DNA of 64,000 nucleotides from Chryseobacterium sp. JJR-5R (GTDB lineage Bacteria; Bacteroidota; Bacteroidia; Flavobacteriales; Weeksellaceae): the NCBI RefSeq assembly GCF_034047335.1, contig NZ_CP139137.1, positions 3,286,001-3,350,000 on the forward strand. The letters are read 5' to 3'. The notes beneath the pieces were generated by a model, which had not been told where the DNA came from, did no database searches, and saw nothing but the letters and a program-made list of their open reading frames with translations. Positions within the stretch are counted from its first letter, which is position 1. Each line of letters begins with the position of its first letter. The position numbers and the translations under genes were made by a program. Positions 9,729 through 19,071 of the stretch are shown here, in pieces.

Positions 9729-10517
9729 TCAAATTTTTCTGAGTTTTGCATTAAGATTTGTTGGAAGATTTGTCAATTGGTCTGGATCATCTATACATTT
9801 TTTTAAATCATCTATAATTTTAGGATCAAATTCTAATTCATTGAAATAATTTTCAAGGTTCTCTAAGGATCGTGTTAGATATCCAATATTTTTATTTTCT
9901 GATGAAGTTATTACATGTTCTATCTGTTTAGAACCGACATTCAGTACAACATCAAAACCCCAATGCCAATAATCATTGAAAAAAAATTTATTGTTAATTA
10001 GTAAAAAAACAAAAAAATCTATTTTATGTTGTACATCTGTTACAATTTGTGGACAAACTGTACGCTCTTTATCATCCCATCGACCTTTCGGAACAGGATT
10101 TATTTCTTCTAAATAAATACCGTAATTAAAACTTGGACTATCATTTATAAATATATTTTTATTTTCATTGTCCGAAGTATAGGAAGATTTACTGTAATAT
10201 GGAGGGGTTTGACCTTCTCCTCCTTCCCCATCCAAATAAAGTTGTTTTTTAATCTCACACGTTATTTCAACTTCGCCAGTTCCCTTACATTTAATACTTT
10301 GACTTGGAACAAATAATTGTACGAGGCCAATTTGTGTTACTGCTTCACCATTTATTTTTGTTTCTTTAATTTTCTTTATAATGTCTGAGGAAATAGTAAA
10401 TATATAATCTCTATTTTGTTTAATTTCTTTACTTTTAGGTGTATTAGAAAAATAATTATCAGAAGCAATAATATTTTCCGGTTTTACTTCAAAGCCGGAT
10501 TTGATAATTTTTGTCAT
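9729..10517 (-). CDS. Unknown 262-residue protein
   Basis: I do not recognise this protein. It has no signal peptide or membrane segment and looks like a soluble, beta-rich N-terminal half (to about residue 130) followed by a mixed helical half containing a tryptophan-rich stretch (DYWHWGFD). Its DNA is visibly more AT-rich than the genes on either side, which suggests a different origin or recent arrival. The ATG is 7 bases after the stop of the C1q-like gene, and a C-terminal helix-rich segment ends at the stop. It is placed as the second gene of the operon that runs to the left edge. Confidence 0.65.
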   Translation of the reverse strand: MTKIIKSGFEVKPENIIASDNYFSNTPKSKEIKQNRDYIFTISSDIIKKIKETKINGEAVTQIGLVQLFVPSQSIKCKGTGEVEITCEIKKQLYLDGEGGEGQTPPYYSKSSYTSDNENKNIFINDSPSFNYGIYLEEINPVPKGRWDDKERTVCPQIVTDVQHKIDFFVFLLINNKFFFNDYWHWGFDVVLNVGSKQIEHVITSSENKNIGYLTRSLENLENYFNELEFDPKIIDDLKKCIDDPDQLTNLPTNLNAKLRKI

Positions 10518-10524
10518 ATTTTTA

Positions 10525-11805
10525 TTATTTAAGTTTCACAATAGTTATATTACTGCTTCCATCTGTAGATGTCCTTGCTGGGGCATTATTAGATTCACTG
10601 CATGCTTTGAAATTAATAAAATCTCCGGCATTAAGGTAGATTATCGTATTGATCTGTGCCAAACCCTTAAGCCAGAAATTAGAAGAACCGGCAGTAATAA
10701 AGTTGCTCCATGTATAAGGAAAAACCGTATTGTTGGTCGTACTGTTTATATACGCAGGTGCTGTATTATTACCCGGTGTATTGCCGAAAATATTATTTTT
10801 ATCTAAAAACATATGGACCAAAATATTATTTGCTGCATTGGTATTGCTGCCAGAAATACCCGCAGCTACCATTTGCACAGCAACCTGATACCATCCTGCA
10901 CCACTTGTACCTACAGTAAAGGTATTTCCGTTCCAGGCATTTCCTCCGGTAAGAGAGGCATTTGCATCATTACTGCTGGAAAAATTCAACGTTGTAAATG
11001 TCGGGGGACTAGCATTTTCGAGATCATTAATCGTTTGGCTGGTTGCGACTTTGGAAAATAACTCTACATTTAGAGTAGTCGCAGTGGAAGTTGGCGCAGA
11101 CCAGCTCCCATCACCTCTGAGGTATGTCGTGGCACTCGCTGTTCCTGTGGCAGAAATTTTTGCTGTGGTAACTGAGGCATTTGCCAGCTTTCCTGTTGTA
11201 ACCGCAAGATCATTGATTTTATTGGTGGTGACTGCATTATTGGCAATGGAAGAGATGGCATTGCCTGTTAATGTTACATCACCTGTAACAGTCTGTGGGT
11301 TTTGCGGAGCATAGGGAGATGCTGAGCCGGTAAGATAAACCTGCCCGCCGGCTGTTCCGTTGGAAAACCCCTGGCCGTTGCTTCCGTTGCATACATATCT
11401 CGTCGCAGTAATTTCGGAAGCATCCAGTGTTCCGTTGCTGTTATTATCCAAACCGGATTCTATTTTGATTCCGCCGCCTGCACAATTAGATCCGGCAGCT
11501 TCAGTTGTTGTTTTCACCAAAGCATTCTTACCGTTTGTTGCGCTGCCGCTTCCCCCGAGATTAGAAACTGACGATCCTGAGACCGTACCGTCGTCATTAA
11601 CGGTAAACAGATTGGTTCCGTCTGAATTTTCAAGTCTGAAACTTTGTGTTGATGATGTATTCCCTTTACTTTTAACATGGAGGGTAGAAGTGGGAGAAGT
11701 GGTATTAATCCCAACATTTCCACTTTGTGCCGTCATATAGTGGCAGGTAAATACAATAGCAGCAGCTATAAAGTACTTTTCAGGAAATTTCGATTGCTTT
11801 TTCAT
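10525..11805 (-). CDS. Secreted fibre-like protein with C1q-like C-terminus
   Basis: The 426-residue protein begins with a signal peptide (MKKQSK..., cleavage likely after MTAQ). It then has the SGNVGINTTSPTSTLHV block that opens many Bacteroidota surface proteins, where it precedes stalk-like repeats. Residues about 95-145 contain a Cys-bracketed block with a DNNSNGTLDASE acidic loop, residues 165-235 a Thr/Ala-rich stalk (repeats of the type VTT-KI-ND-AVTTGKL), and residues 250-426 a beta-jelly-roll that resembles a C1q/TNF-like head. No T9SS tail is visible. It is the first gene of the minus-strand run and is 7 bases from the next. A role as an exported adhesin or fibre is inferred. Confidence 0.7.
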   Translation of the reverse strand: MKKQSKFPEKYFIAAAIVFTCHYMTAQSGNVGINTTSPTSTLHVKSKGNTSSTQSFRLENSDGTNLFTVNDDGTVSGSSVSNLGGSGSATNGKNALVKTTTEAAGSNCAGGGIKIESGLDNNSNGTLDASEITATRYVCNGSNGQGFSNGTAGGQVYLTGSASPYAPQNPQTVTGDVTLTGNAISSIANNAVTTNKINDLAVTTGKLANASVTTAKISATGTASATTYLRGDGSWSAPTSTATTLNVELFSKVATSQTINDLENASPPTFTTLNFSSSNDANASLTGGNAWNGNTFTVGTSGAGWYQVAVQMVAAGISGSNTNAANNILVHMFLDKNNIFGNTPGNNTAPAYINSTTNNTVFPYTWSNFITAGSSNFWLKGLAQINTIIYLNAGDFINFKACSESNNAPARTSTDGSSNITIVKLK

Positions 11806-12285
11806 ATGCTTTTATATCAATAATCATTTTAAGTTTTTAAAACATAAAACTTCTTATTCTTTTAAGGCAGGATAAAATATAAAGCAGCTTATGCTATTTT
11901 AATTTTTCTATATCCTGATCCTGCCTGTAAAGAAATTTCAATTATTTATTCATCTTGTGTCTTCAGAATCATTTTCTGATGTTTTACCTAAAGAATTATA
12001 TAATTCTGCTATGCCGTTCCGGGAATGCTGTAGATAAGTTTATCGGGATTTTATTTATTTGGAAAAACTGATTTAAGGTACTGTTTCCATCACTGATCTG
12101 ATATCCTCTATTTTAAGCGGAAGTCCATTCAGGAAGCAAATCTTAATTGCTTTCCAGAATTTTATTTTAAAAATCAGCATTAATATGTTGTTTTATTCTC
12201 TCTGCAAAACAACTTATTTTATTTAAGAATTAAAGCGGCAGCAGGTACGAAAAAAGTACAGTCCTGACATCATACAGGTATGAAA
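11806..12285. other. Non-coding stretch upstream of the C1q-like gene
   Basis: About 480 bases without a convincing gene. It should contain the promoter of the minus-strand operon, but I see no clean TAnnTTTG box close to 11805. The DNA is AT-rich and otherwise unremarkable. Confidence 0.5.
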
Positions 12286-12312
12286 AAAGGATAGTTCAGA
12301 AAACTATCCTTT
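12283..12312 (-). terminator. Rho-independent terminator after the LuxR-type gene
   Basis: An 11-base perfect stem (12286-12296 with 12302-12312), loop CAGAA, is followed on the minus strand by a run of six T. It lies about 75 bases after the stop of the LuxR-type regulator and should end that transcript. Confidence 0.8.
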
Positions 12313-12385
12313 AGGAGGCGTGACATAATAAAAGAAGAAAAAAAACACTAAACACCTATAAATCAAGTATGCTTTTTTGTAAAAC

Positions 12386-13582
12386 TCAATTTATATCTTT
12401 TAAATCTTTCCTTGTTTTAATATTCAGGGCTTCATATATGCTTTTTATATGGTATTTGACTGTACTTTCGGTAATATTAAATTCGCACCCGATTTCCTTA
12501 TTGCTTTTTCCATCCTTCATCATCTCTAACATCAAAAGCTGTTTTTTATTTAATTTTTTGTTTAATTCGATTCCGCGGTTTTTTTCTGCCTGATGATTGA
12601 CTAATATTTGCTTCATTGACTCGATTTCGTTAAGATATACCATATTATTTTTTTTAGCGGCCAAAGCGTACTTAACAATAAAATATATGATAATACAGAG
12701 AACCAAGATGGCTAATAAATAGGATATCGTTATAACGGAAACAGACTTCCTGGCCTCCCTCTCAATCTGCCGTGCTTTAAGATCGCGGTTGAGATGTAGA
12801 GACTGAAGGTTTTCCGAAGGTTTATACAGTTTATTTAATGAATCAAACTTCTTAGTGAATTTCAGCACCTTATAAGGATCATTCTTTTCTTTATAAAAAT
12901 TCATCATTACTTCAGCAAGGTAAATTTCATACTTCAGGATTTTACATTGTTTAGCATTGCCTACTCCCATATGATAATACTGCAGTGCCTTAGCTTCGTC
13001 ATGTAAAGAAAAGTAAAGCTGTATCTGCTTTCCGTAAACTATAGGTAAATCACAGATACTGTTTTTTTTCATCAATAATGCTGTCCTTCTGTAATAATCT
13101 TCGGCTTTTTTAAAATTTTTATCCCTGTAATGGATATATCCCTCCTGCATCAGGATTTTTGCTTTATCGTCAGGAGACAGGTTGCTGTAATTATGACTGG
13201 AAATTAACTGCATAATTTTTTCGGCCTTTTTATAATCCTGGGTATCAAAATATGCAAACGCGAACTGTGCATTAATTTCATTATAGGCTTCTGCCAATTT
13301 ATTTTCTTTTGCTATGGTATTGGCGTTTGACAGATAATATTTCACAGAAGTGTAATCCTGCAGCCGTTTGTAGGTTTGCGAAAGCAAAATATTGATTTCT
13401 ATTTTATCTCCGGGAGACACCTGGTTATTTTCAAGCAGATTTAAAAGAGTATCCTGTGATTTTTTATATTGAAGATTATTATTGTAATCATAAATCTGTT
13501 CGGATAATTTATCAATTTTCAATTCCTGAGCATACATTGACTGGATGAAAAATATTAAAATTGAGAACGAATACAGATTCAT
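12386..13582 (-). CDS. TPR / LuxR-type membrane-anchored regulator
   Basis: The 398-residue protein has a signal sequence (1-18), a helical-repeat (TPR-like) sensor region to about residue 270, one strongly hydrophobic membrane helix at 281-307, a short coiled coil, and a LuxR-type helix-turn-helix at 341-398 (SNKEIGCEFNI then ESTVKYHIKSIYEAL). This architecture, a periplasmic TPR sensor joined across the inner membrane to a cytoplasmic DNA-binding domain, is common in Flavobacteriia. Its target is unknown. It is transcribed on its own toward the C1q-like operon, so that operon is an obvious candidate target (inference). A -7 box lies at 13602-13609 and a terminator follows the gene. Confidence 0.85.
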   Translation of the reverse strand: MNLYSFSILIFFIQSMYAQELKIDKLSEQIYDYNNNLQYKKSQDTLLNLLENNQVSPGDKIEINILLSQTYKRLQDYTSVKYYLSNANTIAKENKLAEAYNEINAQFAFAYFDTQDYKKAEKIMQLISSHNYSNLSPDDKAKILMQEGYIHYRDKNFKKAEDYYRRTALLMKKNSICDLPIVYGKQIQLYFSLHDEAKALQYYHMGVGNAKQCKILKYEIYLAEVMMNFYKEKNDPYKVLKFTKKFDSLNKLYKPSENLQSLHLNRDLKARQIEREARKSVSVITISYLLAILVLCIIIYFIVKYALAAKKNNMVYLNEIESMKQILVNHQAEKNRGIELNKKLNKKQLLMLEMMKDGKSNKEIGCEFNITESTVKYHIKSIYEALNIKTRKDLKDIN

Positions 13583-13601
13583 TATAGATATTTATTTTTT
13601 G

Positions 13602-13609
13602 CAAAAATA
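13602..13609 (-). promoter_or_regulatory. Bacteroidota -7 box for the LuxR-type gene
   Basis: On the minus strand the sequence reads TATTTTTG, matching TAnnTTTG, 20 bases upstream of the ATG. A TTTG lies some 18-20 bases further upstream and could be the -33 element, though the spacing is slightly short. Confidence 0.5.
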
Positions 13610-13826
13610 GTGATAAGCAATCACAAATGATCATTGATATAACTTTATTGCTATGATAAAATTAAGGGTATTTTACTGTAAATATATTTAATTATTGCCA
13701 GGCTTTATATAGACAGTGAAGAAGCACATCAGTAATTCTAAAGCAACCGTTTTTTTAATCCTTCACTATTTAGAAAAAGTGACCTTATAAAAATCGCTTT
13801 TATTAATAAACTCTTTGAGCAAAATA

Positions 13827-13851
13827 GAAAACAGCCTAAAAGGCTGTCAAC
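13827..13851 (-). terminator. Hairpin after the IS5-type transposase remnant
   Basis: ACAGCCT (13831-13837), loop AAA, AGGCTGT (13841-13847), with T-rich sequence following on the minus strand. It lies 39 bases after the stop of the transposase remnant. Confidence 0.6.
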
Positions 13852-13885
13852 ACTAAGATGAAAATACTCTATGAATAAAGTGAAC

Positions 13886-14711
13886 TTATTTAAACTTTTT
13901 GCCTTTCCTCAATTTGATCACAATGAATGCGATGTAATTTAAAGCTTTCCAACTCATTACTGTAGTGTCATGCCTGTTAAGGATTGATTTGAAGCTATCA
14001 AGCCAGGCAGTGGTTCTTTCAATAGAATATCTTTCTTTATAAAGTTGCTGATCGAAATAAATATCATCATCCATTGTTTTGTTCCTTTTATTTCTGGCAA
14101 AGTTCGGGATAATGCCGTATTGAAAGCATAATGCTCTGAGCTGACGGCAATCAAAACCCGAATCTGCATTCATAAATAAACCATCTACATTAATTTCTGA
14201 ATCCTTAAGCACAGAAATCACTTCGTTAAAATGAGTATTGATATCATAAGTATCATGATGACTGCCAGCTTCAGGCCCGCTCATAGCCATGGGAATACCG
14301 TTTTGTCTGTCAGGTATAATGAATTCGTTGTTTTTCTTTTTTCCCTGCCCTGATAACTCACTTTTTCTCCGCCTTTAGTGCAGGGCGTATGGCTGCCATC
14401 AAAATTAACATGAGACAAATCCATCTTTATCCTCCTGGATTTCATCAGTTCGGTCCATATTTTTTCCCAGACACTCATTTTACTCCATTTTCTGAAATGA
14501 TAATACACACTACACTGCTCCAGCTGTAATCCAAGTCAGGAATAAGACTTCTTACAGGAAGCATATACCACTGAAGACCGGTTTTAAGTTTATACAGAAT
14601 AGTATTAACGATCGCAAGAGTAGAGACCCTGGGTTCAAAACCTCTCTTATTTTTCGGAATATATTTTACTATTTCAAATTCTATTATATCTTTGTCAAGT
14701 ACTTCGTACAC
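13886..14711 (-). pseudogene. IS5-type transposase, three frames
   Basis: Three overlapping minus-strand pieces (14711-14475, 14508-14281, 14290-13886), each in a different frame, together read as one IS5-family DDE transposase. The N-terminal piece has the TILYKLKTGLQW region, the middle has VNFDGSHTP with the first catalytic Asp, and the last has NADSGFDC and the closing YKERYSIERTTAWLD block with the DDE-type Y-x-R-x-x-E-R motif. The start of the family is missing (the first piece opens on a GTG). Some IS5 relatives use one programmed frameshift, but two shifts and a missing N-terminus point to decay. I could not find convincing terminal inverted repeats. Confidence 0.85.
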
Positions 14712-14926
14712 AGACTGGGAAATTTAAGTTGTTTTGCAATTACAATATCTTAAATCCCAGCCTTTTTTCCCAATAAAAAGTTTAAATGACTTCATTGTTC
14801 TTAATAAGTAAAATCAAATTGTTTTTTCTGAATGTATTAGTTTTTGAACACAAGAAACGTGGATTTGAACACGTGCTATGAATGAAATTCACTGAAATTT
14901 GCTTCATCATTAAATGGTAAATTAAG

Positions 14927-15907
14927 ATGAAAATAATTGTGACAGGTTCCTTAGGAAATATCAGCAGGCCGTTGGTGATGCAATTGGTTAACCAAGGACA
15001 TCAGGTTACCGTGATCAGCAGTTCGGCCGCTAGGAAGGCAGAAATAGAGCAGTTGGGAGCACAAGCTGCTATCGGGGAAGTAGAGGATGGTATTTTTCTA
15101 ACCAAAATTTTTGAAGGTCATGATGCTGCCTACTGTATGATGCCGCCCTTTAACTTTTTTGGGAAACAGAATCTTGATTATCAGGAACAGGCATTCAACA
15201 TCAGTACGAATTACGTTCAGGCGATTCAAAAAGCAGGTATCAAAAAAGTAATTCACCTGAGTAGTGTTGGTGCCAAAAAACCAGCCGGGGCAGGGGTCTT
15301 GGTTTTTCACTATATTGCAGAAAGTGTTTTTAAACAACTTCCTCCGGACGTAGCGGTTACCCATCTTCGTCCTGGATCTTTCGATTATAATTTGTACGCC
15401 TTTATGGAGATGATCAAGGGCAAAGGATTTTTGGAAGGGGTAATCGGTAAATTACTCTACCTTAAGCATTATGGTCTCAAAGGTCTTCTGAAAGGATATT
15501 CCGGAATTATATTATCAAATTATGGGGCAACCGATAAAATCGCCTGGGTATCGCCCATAGATATTGCATCCGCCATCGCAGAGGAATTTAATGCTCAACA
15601 CAAAGGCAAAAGAATAAGATATGTTGCCAGTGAAGAACTCACATGCCAGGAAATAGCCGCTGTTTTGGGAAACGCTATCGGAAAGCCATACCTGAAATGG
15701 GTGCTGATCAGCGATGTCCAAATGAAGGACGCCTTTATAAAAATAGGGGCATCAGAAAAAATCGCGATAGAATTTACGGAAATGAATGTGGCGATGCATG
15801 ATGGTAGTCTTTTTCAGGATTACTTTAAAAACAGACCAGCCCTGTTGGGCAGGGTGAAAATTAAAGATTTTGCGAAAGAATTCGCCTTAAAATATAAAGA
15901 GCAATGA
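14927..15907 (+). CDS. NmrA-like NAD(P)-binding protein
   Basis: A 326-residue Rossmann-fold protein of the NmrA / atypical short-chain dehydrogenase type. It opens with KIIVTGSLGNIS, a variant of the TGxxGxxG dinucleotide-binding loop. HLSSVGAKKP follows near residue 110, where these proteins continue with the family core. Members either bind NAD(P) as redox sensors or reduce quinones and similar substrates; which applies here cannot be told. It is the first gene of a plus-strand run: the DUF2147 gene overlaps its stop by four bases, then come the AraC regulator and a membrane protein. Confidence 0.85.
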   Translation: MKIIVTGSLGNISRPLVMQLVNQGHQVTVISSSAARKAEIEQLGAQAAIGEVEDGIFLTKIFEGHDAAYCMMPPFNFFGKQNLDYQEQAFNISTNYVQAIQKAGIKKVIHLSSVGAKKPAGAGVLVFHYIAESVFKQLPPDVAVTHLRPGSFDYNLYAFMEMIKGKGFLEGVIGKLLYLKHYGLKGLLKGYSGIILSNYGATDKIAWVSPIDIASAIAEEFNAQHKGKRIRYVASEELTCQEIAAVLGNAIGKPYLKWVLISDVQMKDAFIKIGASEKIAIEFTEMNVAMHDGSLFQDYFKNRPALLGRVKIKDFAKEFALKYKEQ

Positions 15908-16359
15908 GATATCTATTTCTAACCATTCTATTTCTTAATTTTTCAACAATGTTATTTTCACAATCAAAAGCCGATGATATTGTAGGTACTTGGTACAGTC
16001 CGGTAAAAGAAGGCAATGTGCAGATATTTAAAAATGGTAAAAACTATTCCGGCAAACTAACCTATTTGAAACATTCTACTGATCATGAAGGAGAACCTCT
16101 TTTAGACGTAAATAATCCTGACAAAGAAAAACGGAAAATGCCCCTGGTAGGAATTCTTTTATTAAAAGATATTACATTCGATGATAAAAAGAACAACTGG
16201 AAGGGAAAACTTTATGATTACGATGGGAACAAGGGCAATACCTACGATTCTTATCTTACCATTACCAAAAACGGCAGCCTGAATATTAAAGGCTTTTGGG
16301 GATTTTCTTTCTTCGGATTAAATCCCGGACTTACTTTAGACAAAGTTGATATGGAATAA
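15904..16359 (+). CDS. DUF2147 secreted protein
   Basis: A 151-residue protein with a signal peptide (cleavage likely after MLFSQ) followed by DIVGTWYSPVKEGNVQIF and GKLTYLKH, the opening of DUF2147 domains. The family is a small beta-barrel exported to the periplasm or surface; its function is unknown to me, though members are often found near envelope or fatty-acid genes. Its ATG overlaps the stop of the NmrA-like gene (ATGA), which implies translational coupling. The AraC regulator follows after 30 bases. Confidence 0.8.
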   Translation: MRYLFLTILFLNFSTMLFSQSKADDIVGTWYSPVKEGNVQIFKNGKNYSGKLTYLKHSTDHEGEPLLDVNNPDKEKRKMPLVGILLLKDITFDDKKNNWKGKLYDYDGNKGNTYDSYLTITKNGSLNIKGFWGFSFFGLNPGLTLDKVDME

Positions 16360-16389
16360 TCTTATATTTAAATCTTATAAGCAAATAGA

Positions 16390-17310
16390 ATGAATGTGCA
16401 GCAGCCCTACAGGATAAAAACCATCAAAGAATATCATAACATACTGGGGATGGGTAATCCCGAACATCCAATGATAAGTGTGGTAGACCTTGCCGGAATA
16501 ATACCTTACAAAAGTAAGGAAAGGATCAGGGTGATCTTTGATTTTTACATTATTTCACTCAAAAAGGTGGAGGCCGGTCATGTACAATACGGCTATGGGC
16601 AGCAAAAATATGATTTCGATGACGGTATTTTGTTCTTTATTTCACCCAAACAGATATTTTCATTTAAGGCGGATGATGATTTTAAGAGTTCAGGAAGTAT
16701 GTTGCTCATCCATCCGGACTTTTTATGGGGAAATCCATTAGCTAAAACCATTAAAAAATATGAGTTTTTCAATTATGCGATAAACGAAGCGCTGTTTGTT
16801 TCCGAAAAAGAACAACTTGTATTGAACAGTTTTATCAAAAATATTGAGCAGGAATATCATTCACACATCGATAAATTCAGTGAGTCGATCATTATTTCTC
16901 AGATTGAATCATTCCTTAATTATTCCAATCGGTTTTATACGCGTCAGTTTCTTACACGTAAAATATGGGGAAGTCAGATCCTGGATAAGCTGGAAAAAAT
17001 CCTTGACGACTATTTTGATGATGAAGACATGATCAATAAAGGATTGCCAACCGTACAATATATTGCCGGGCTTCTCAATTGTTCTCCCAACTATCTGAGT
17101 GGTACTTTAAAAACCCTGACCGGTCAGAATACCCAACAGCATATTCACGAGAAGATCATTGAAAAGGCAAAGGAAAAACTTTCGACCACTACGCTTACCA
17201 TAGGCGAAATTGCTTTTGAACTTGGATTCGAGTATTCACAGTCTTTTAGTAAGTTGTTTAAAAGCAAGACAAATCTTTCCCCAGTTCAATTCCGGGAATC
17301 CTTCAATTAA
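16390..17310 (+). CDS. AraC-family transcriptional regulator
   Basis: A 306-residue regulator. Residues 1-185 form an unrecognised cupin-like sensing domain. The C-terminal hundred residues carry two helix-turn-helix units: TVQYIAGLLNCSPNYLSGTL and the hallmark second unit IGEIAFELGFEYSQSFSKLF, ending in LSPVQFR. It probably controls its own operon (NmrA-like, DUF2147 and membrane protein genes) or a nearby target; the inducer is unknown. It sits 30 bases after the DUF2147 gene and 21 bases before the membrane protein gene. Confidence 0.9.
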   Translation: MNVQQPYRIKTIKEYHNILGMGNPEHPMISVVDLAGIIPYKSKERIRVIFDFYIISLKKVEAGHVQYGYGQQKYDFDDGILFFISPKQIFSFKADDDFKSSGSMLLIHPDFLWGNPLAKTIKKYEFFNYAINEALFVSEKEQLVLNSFIKNIEQEYHSHIDKFSESIIISQIESFLNYSNRFYTRQFLTRKIWGSQILDKLEKILDDYFDDEDMINKGLPTVQYIAGLLNCSPNYLSGTLKTLTGQNTQQHIHEKIIEKAKEKLSTTTLTIGEIAFELGFEYSQSFSKLFKSKTNLSPVQFRESFN

Positions 17311-17331
17311 TTTTAAATTACTGCTTACCTG

Positions 17332-18102
17332 ATGACCGCTTTTGTAGCATTATTGAAATCAAGAAATGAACACTTATTTTATTTTGGACTCCTGTGTCTA
17401 TTAAGTGCAGTTTTACTATTGACAATATCAAAATTCAGCGATATACAGATCAATGGTGTGAACGTCTGGTACAAACCATTTAAATTTGCTCTGTCAATGG
17501 GAATATTTAGCTTGACTATGGGCTGGTATACAGGTTATCTTTCTTACAAATATATCCACATATACAATTGGTCATTGATTATCTTTCTGGGATTCGAGGT
17601 TTTTTACGTTGCACTTCAGGCTTCGCGAGGTCAGTTGTCCCATTATAATGTAAGTTCCACTTTATATACTTCATTGACTGTAGCAATGGCTATTGCAGCA
17701 ATAGCGGCCACATTATATACAGGCTATATCGGCATCCTGTTTTGTACGGAAAGTTTTACCGGACTTCCAGATTACTATATTTGGGCTATTCGCTTAGGCA
17801 TTTTTTTATTTGTAACATTTGCTTTGGAAGGAGCCATTATCGGTGCAAACGGTTCGCCCAGAGTTGGTGCCACGGATGGCGGAACAATACCTTTTCTAAA
17901 CTGGAGTCTTAAATATGGCGATCTGCGTATCGCACACTTCGTAGGGATGCACGCTCTGCAGATATTACCATTGCTTGCTTTTTATTTGCTTAAAGATGTT
18001 AGGCTGGTTGTTTTGACAGGAATAATATACGGTTTACTGGCTTTGTTTTGTCTGATACAAGCTCTTAATTCTAAGGCATTATTATCGTTTTTTGAGAATT
18101 AA
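17332..18102 (+). CDS. Multi-spanning membrane protein, unknown
   Basis: A 256-residue integral membrane protein with about seven hydrophobic helices. Charged loops include WYKPFKFALS near the N-terminus and a conserved-looking GSPRVGATDGGTIPFLNWS loop before the sixth helix, followed by RIAHFVGMHALQ, whose His residues in or near the membrane could bind a cofactor or ion. No transporter signature is recognised. As the last gene of the NmrA-AraC run it may be the effector of that operon. Confidence 0.75.
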   Translation: MTAFVALLKSRNEHLFYFGLLCLLSAVLLLTISKFSDIQINGVNVWYKPFKFALSMGIFSLTMGWYTGYLSYKYIHIYNWSLIIFLGFEVFYVALQASRGQLSHYNVSSTLYTSLTVAMAIAAIAATLYTGYIGILFCTESFTGLPDYYIWAIRLGIFLFVTFALEGAIIGANGSPRVGATDGGTIPFLNWSLKYGDLRIAHFVGMHALQILPLLAFYLLKDVRLVVLTGIIYGLLALFCLIQALNSKALLSFFEN

Positions 18103-18456
18103 GCTTCAAATAAGTCATGCAATTTTTGTTGCAATAAATTTTTATCCGGAAGTTGAGTTCTATATTCTGAAACCATAGTAGGAGACAATCTTTGAATTGT
18201 TTTGAAAAATTTTCAGAATTTTTAATAGTAATTTTTCTTCTAAAATGATCTCCCCGAACCCTGATGAATTTAAAGTATAGGGTATGATTTCCATTTTTGC
18301 TCCGGAATTATTCTTGATGCTGTAATTCTACTCAATTGGCTGAACGAACGGCACAGTGATCGCATTTACTGCAGCTGTTCAGTAGTAAGATAGAAAAAAA
18401 TAGTGCTGTTTTAATTTGATTTGATCTGATAATCATAGGATATGCCGGGTAATAAG
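18103..18456. other. Intergenic stretch with a possible decayed minus-strand ORF end
   Basis: About 350 bases between convergent genes. On the minus strand, 18230-18106 would encode EYRTQLPDKNLLQQKLHDLF then a stop, which looks like the conserved C-terminus of a larger protein (perhaps a PD-(D/E)XK nuclease-type ending). No start or body is visible, so at most it is a remnant. Confidence 0.3.
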
Positions 18457-19071
18457 TTAATTGACTTGTATAAACACGTCTCCTTCCCTTAGATTTGACA
18501 TGGGGTTACTGTTTCCACAGGCTTCCCATACCATAGAATTAGCTCCTGAAATTGGATAATTCTGAAGTAAATTTTGTTTTTTTATTATATTTTGAAGTAA
18601 AAAAGTGTTACCAAAATAGATTGAAAAATCACCCGTCTCCTGAGGGATGAGCTTAACTTCATAACGAAACAGTTTTGATGTCTCATCTTCCGTTGCTGAT
18701 GCGTATAAGTAAGAGTTAGGGCAATTTACGTAATTATCAATCTGAAAATCTTTGGATATTACTTTGAACATATTCAGCGCATACTGAAAATTATGAGTTG
18801 TTTTATCTTTTACTAATTTAGATACAGAAATCATAAATAGCGGGTTTCCCTGCAATCTGACCGAATCTTGTGAGGCCAAGTTCAGTCCGTTTATAGAAAC
18901 TCGACCTCGAATTGTTATCGTATCGTTAATATGATATACTTTCGAATTATCTAAATACACTTTTATTTTATTTGGAATTTCCTCAACTTCATTATGAAAA
19001 CCTGAACAGTCTGTAGACATGAGAAGGTGAAGACTGAAAATAAAAACCAGAACAGAATATATTTTTTTCAT
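18457..19071 (-). CDS. Secreted protein, unknown
   Basis: A 204-residue protein with a signal peptide (MKKIYSVLVFIFSLHLLMS). The Cys at TDCSG is not in a canonical lipobox, so it is probably soluble periplasmic or surface-exposed. The mature part looks all-beta (VYHINDTITIRGRVSI, FRYEVKLIPQETGDFSIYFG), reminiscent of an immunoglobulin-like fold. Four Cys residues are scattered through the mature chain. No family is recognised. It is isolated: converging on the NmrA operon and preceded by the nhaA remnant region. Confidence 0.7.
   Translation of the reverse strand: MKKIYSVLVFIFSLHLLMSTDCSGFHNEVEEIPNKIKVYLDNSKVYHINDTITIRGRVSINGLNLASQDSVRLQGNPLFMISVSKLVKDKTTHNFQYALNMFKVISKDFQIDNYVNCPNSYLYASATEDETSKLFRYEVKLIPQETGDFSIYFGNTFLLQNIIKKQNLLQNYPISGANSMVWEACGNSNPMSNLREGDVFIQVN

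Noticed and set aside
11051..11740. Plus-strand frames of 87 and 126 codons
   Set aside because: Shadow of the Thr/Ala-rich stalk of the C1q-like gene; no initiation or family evidence.
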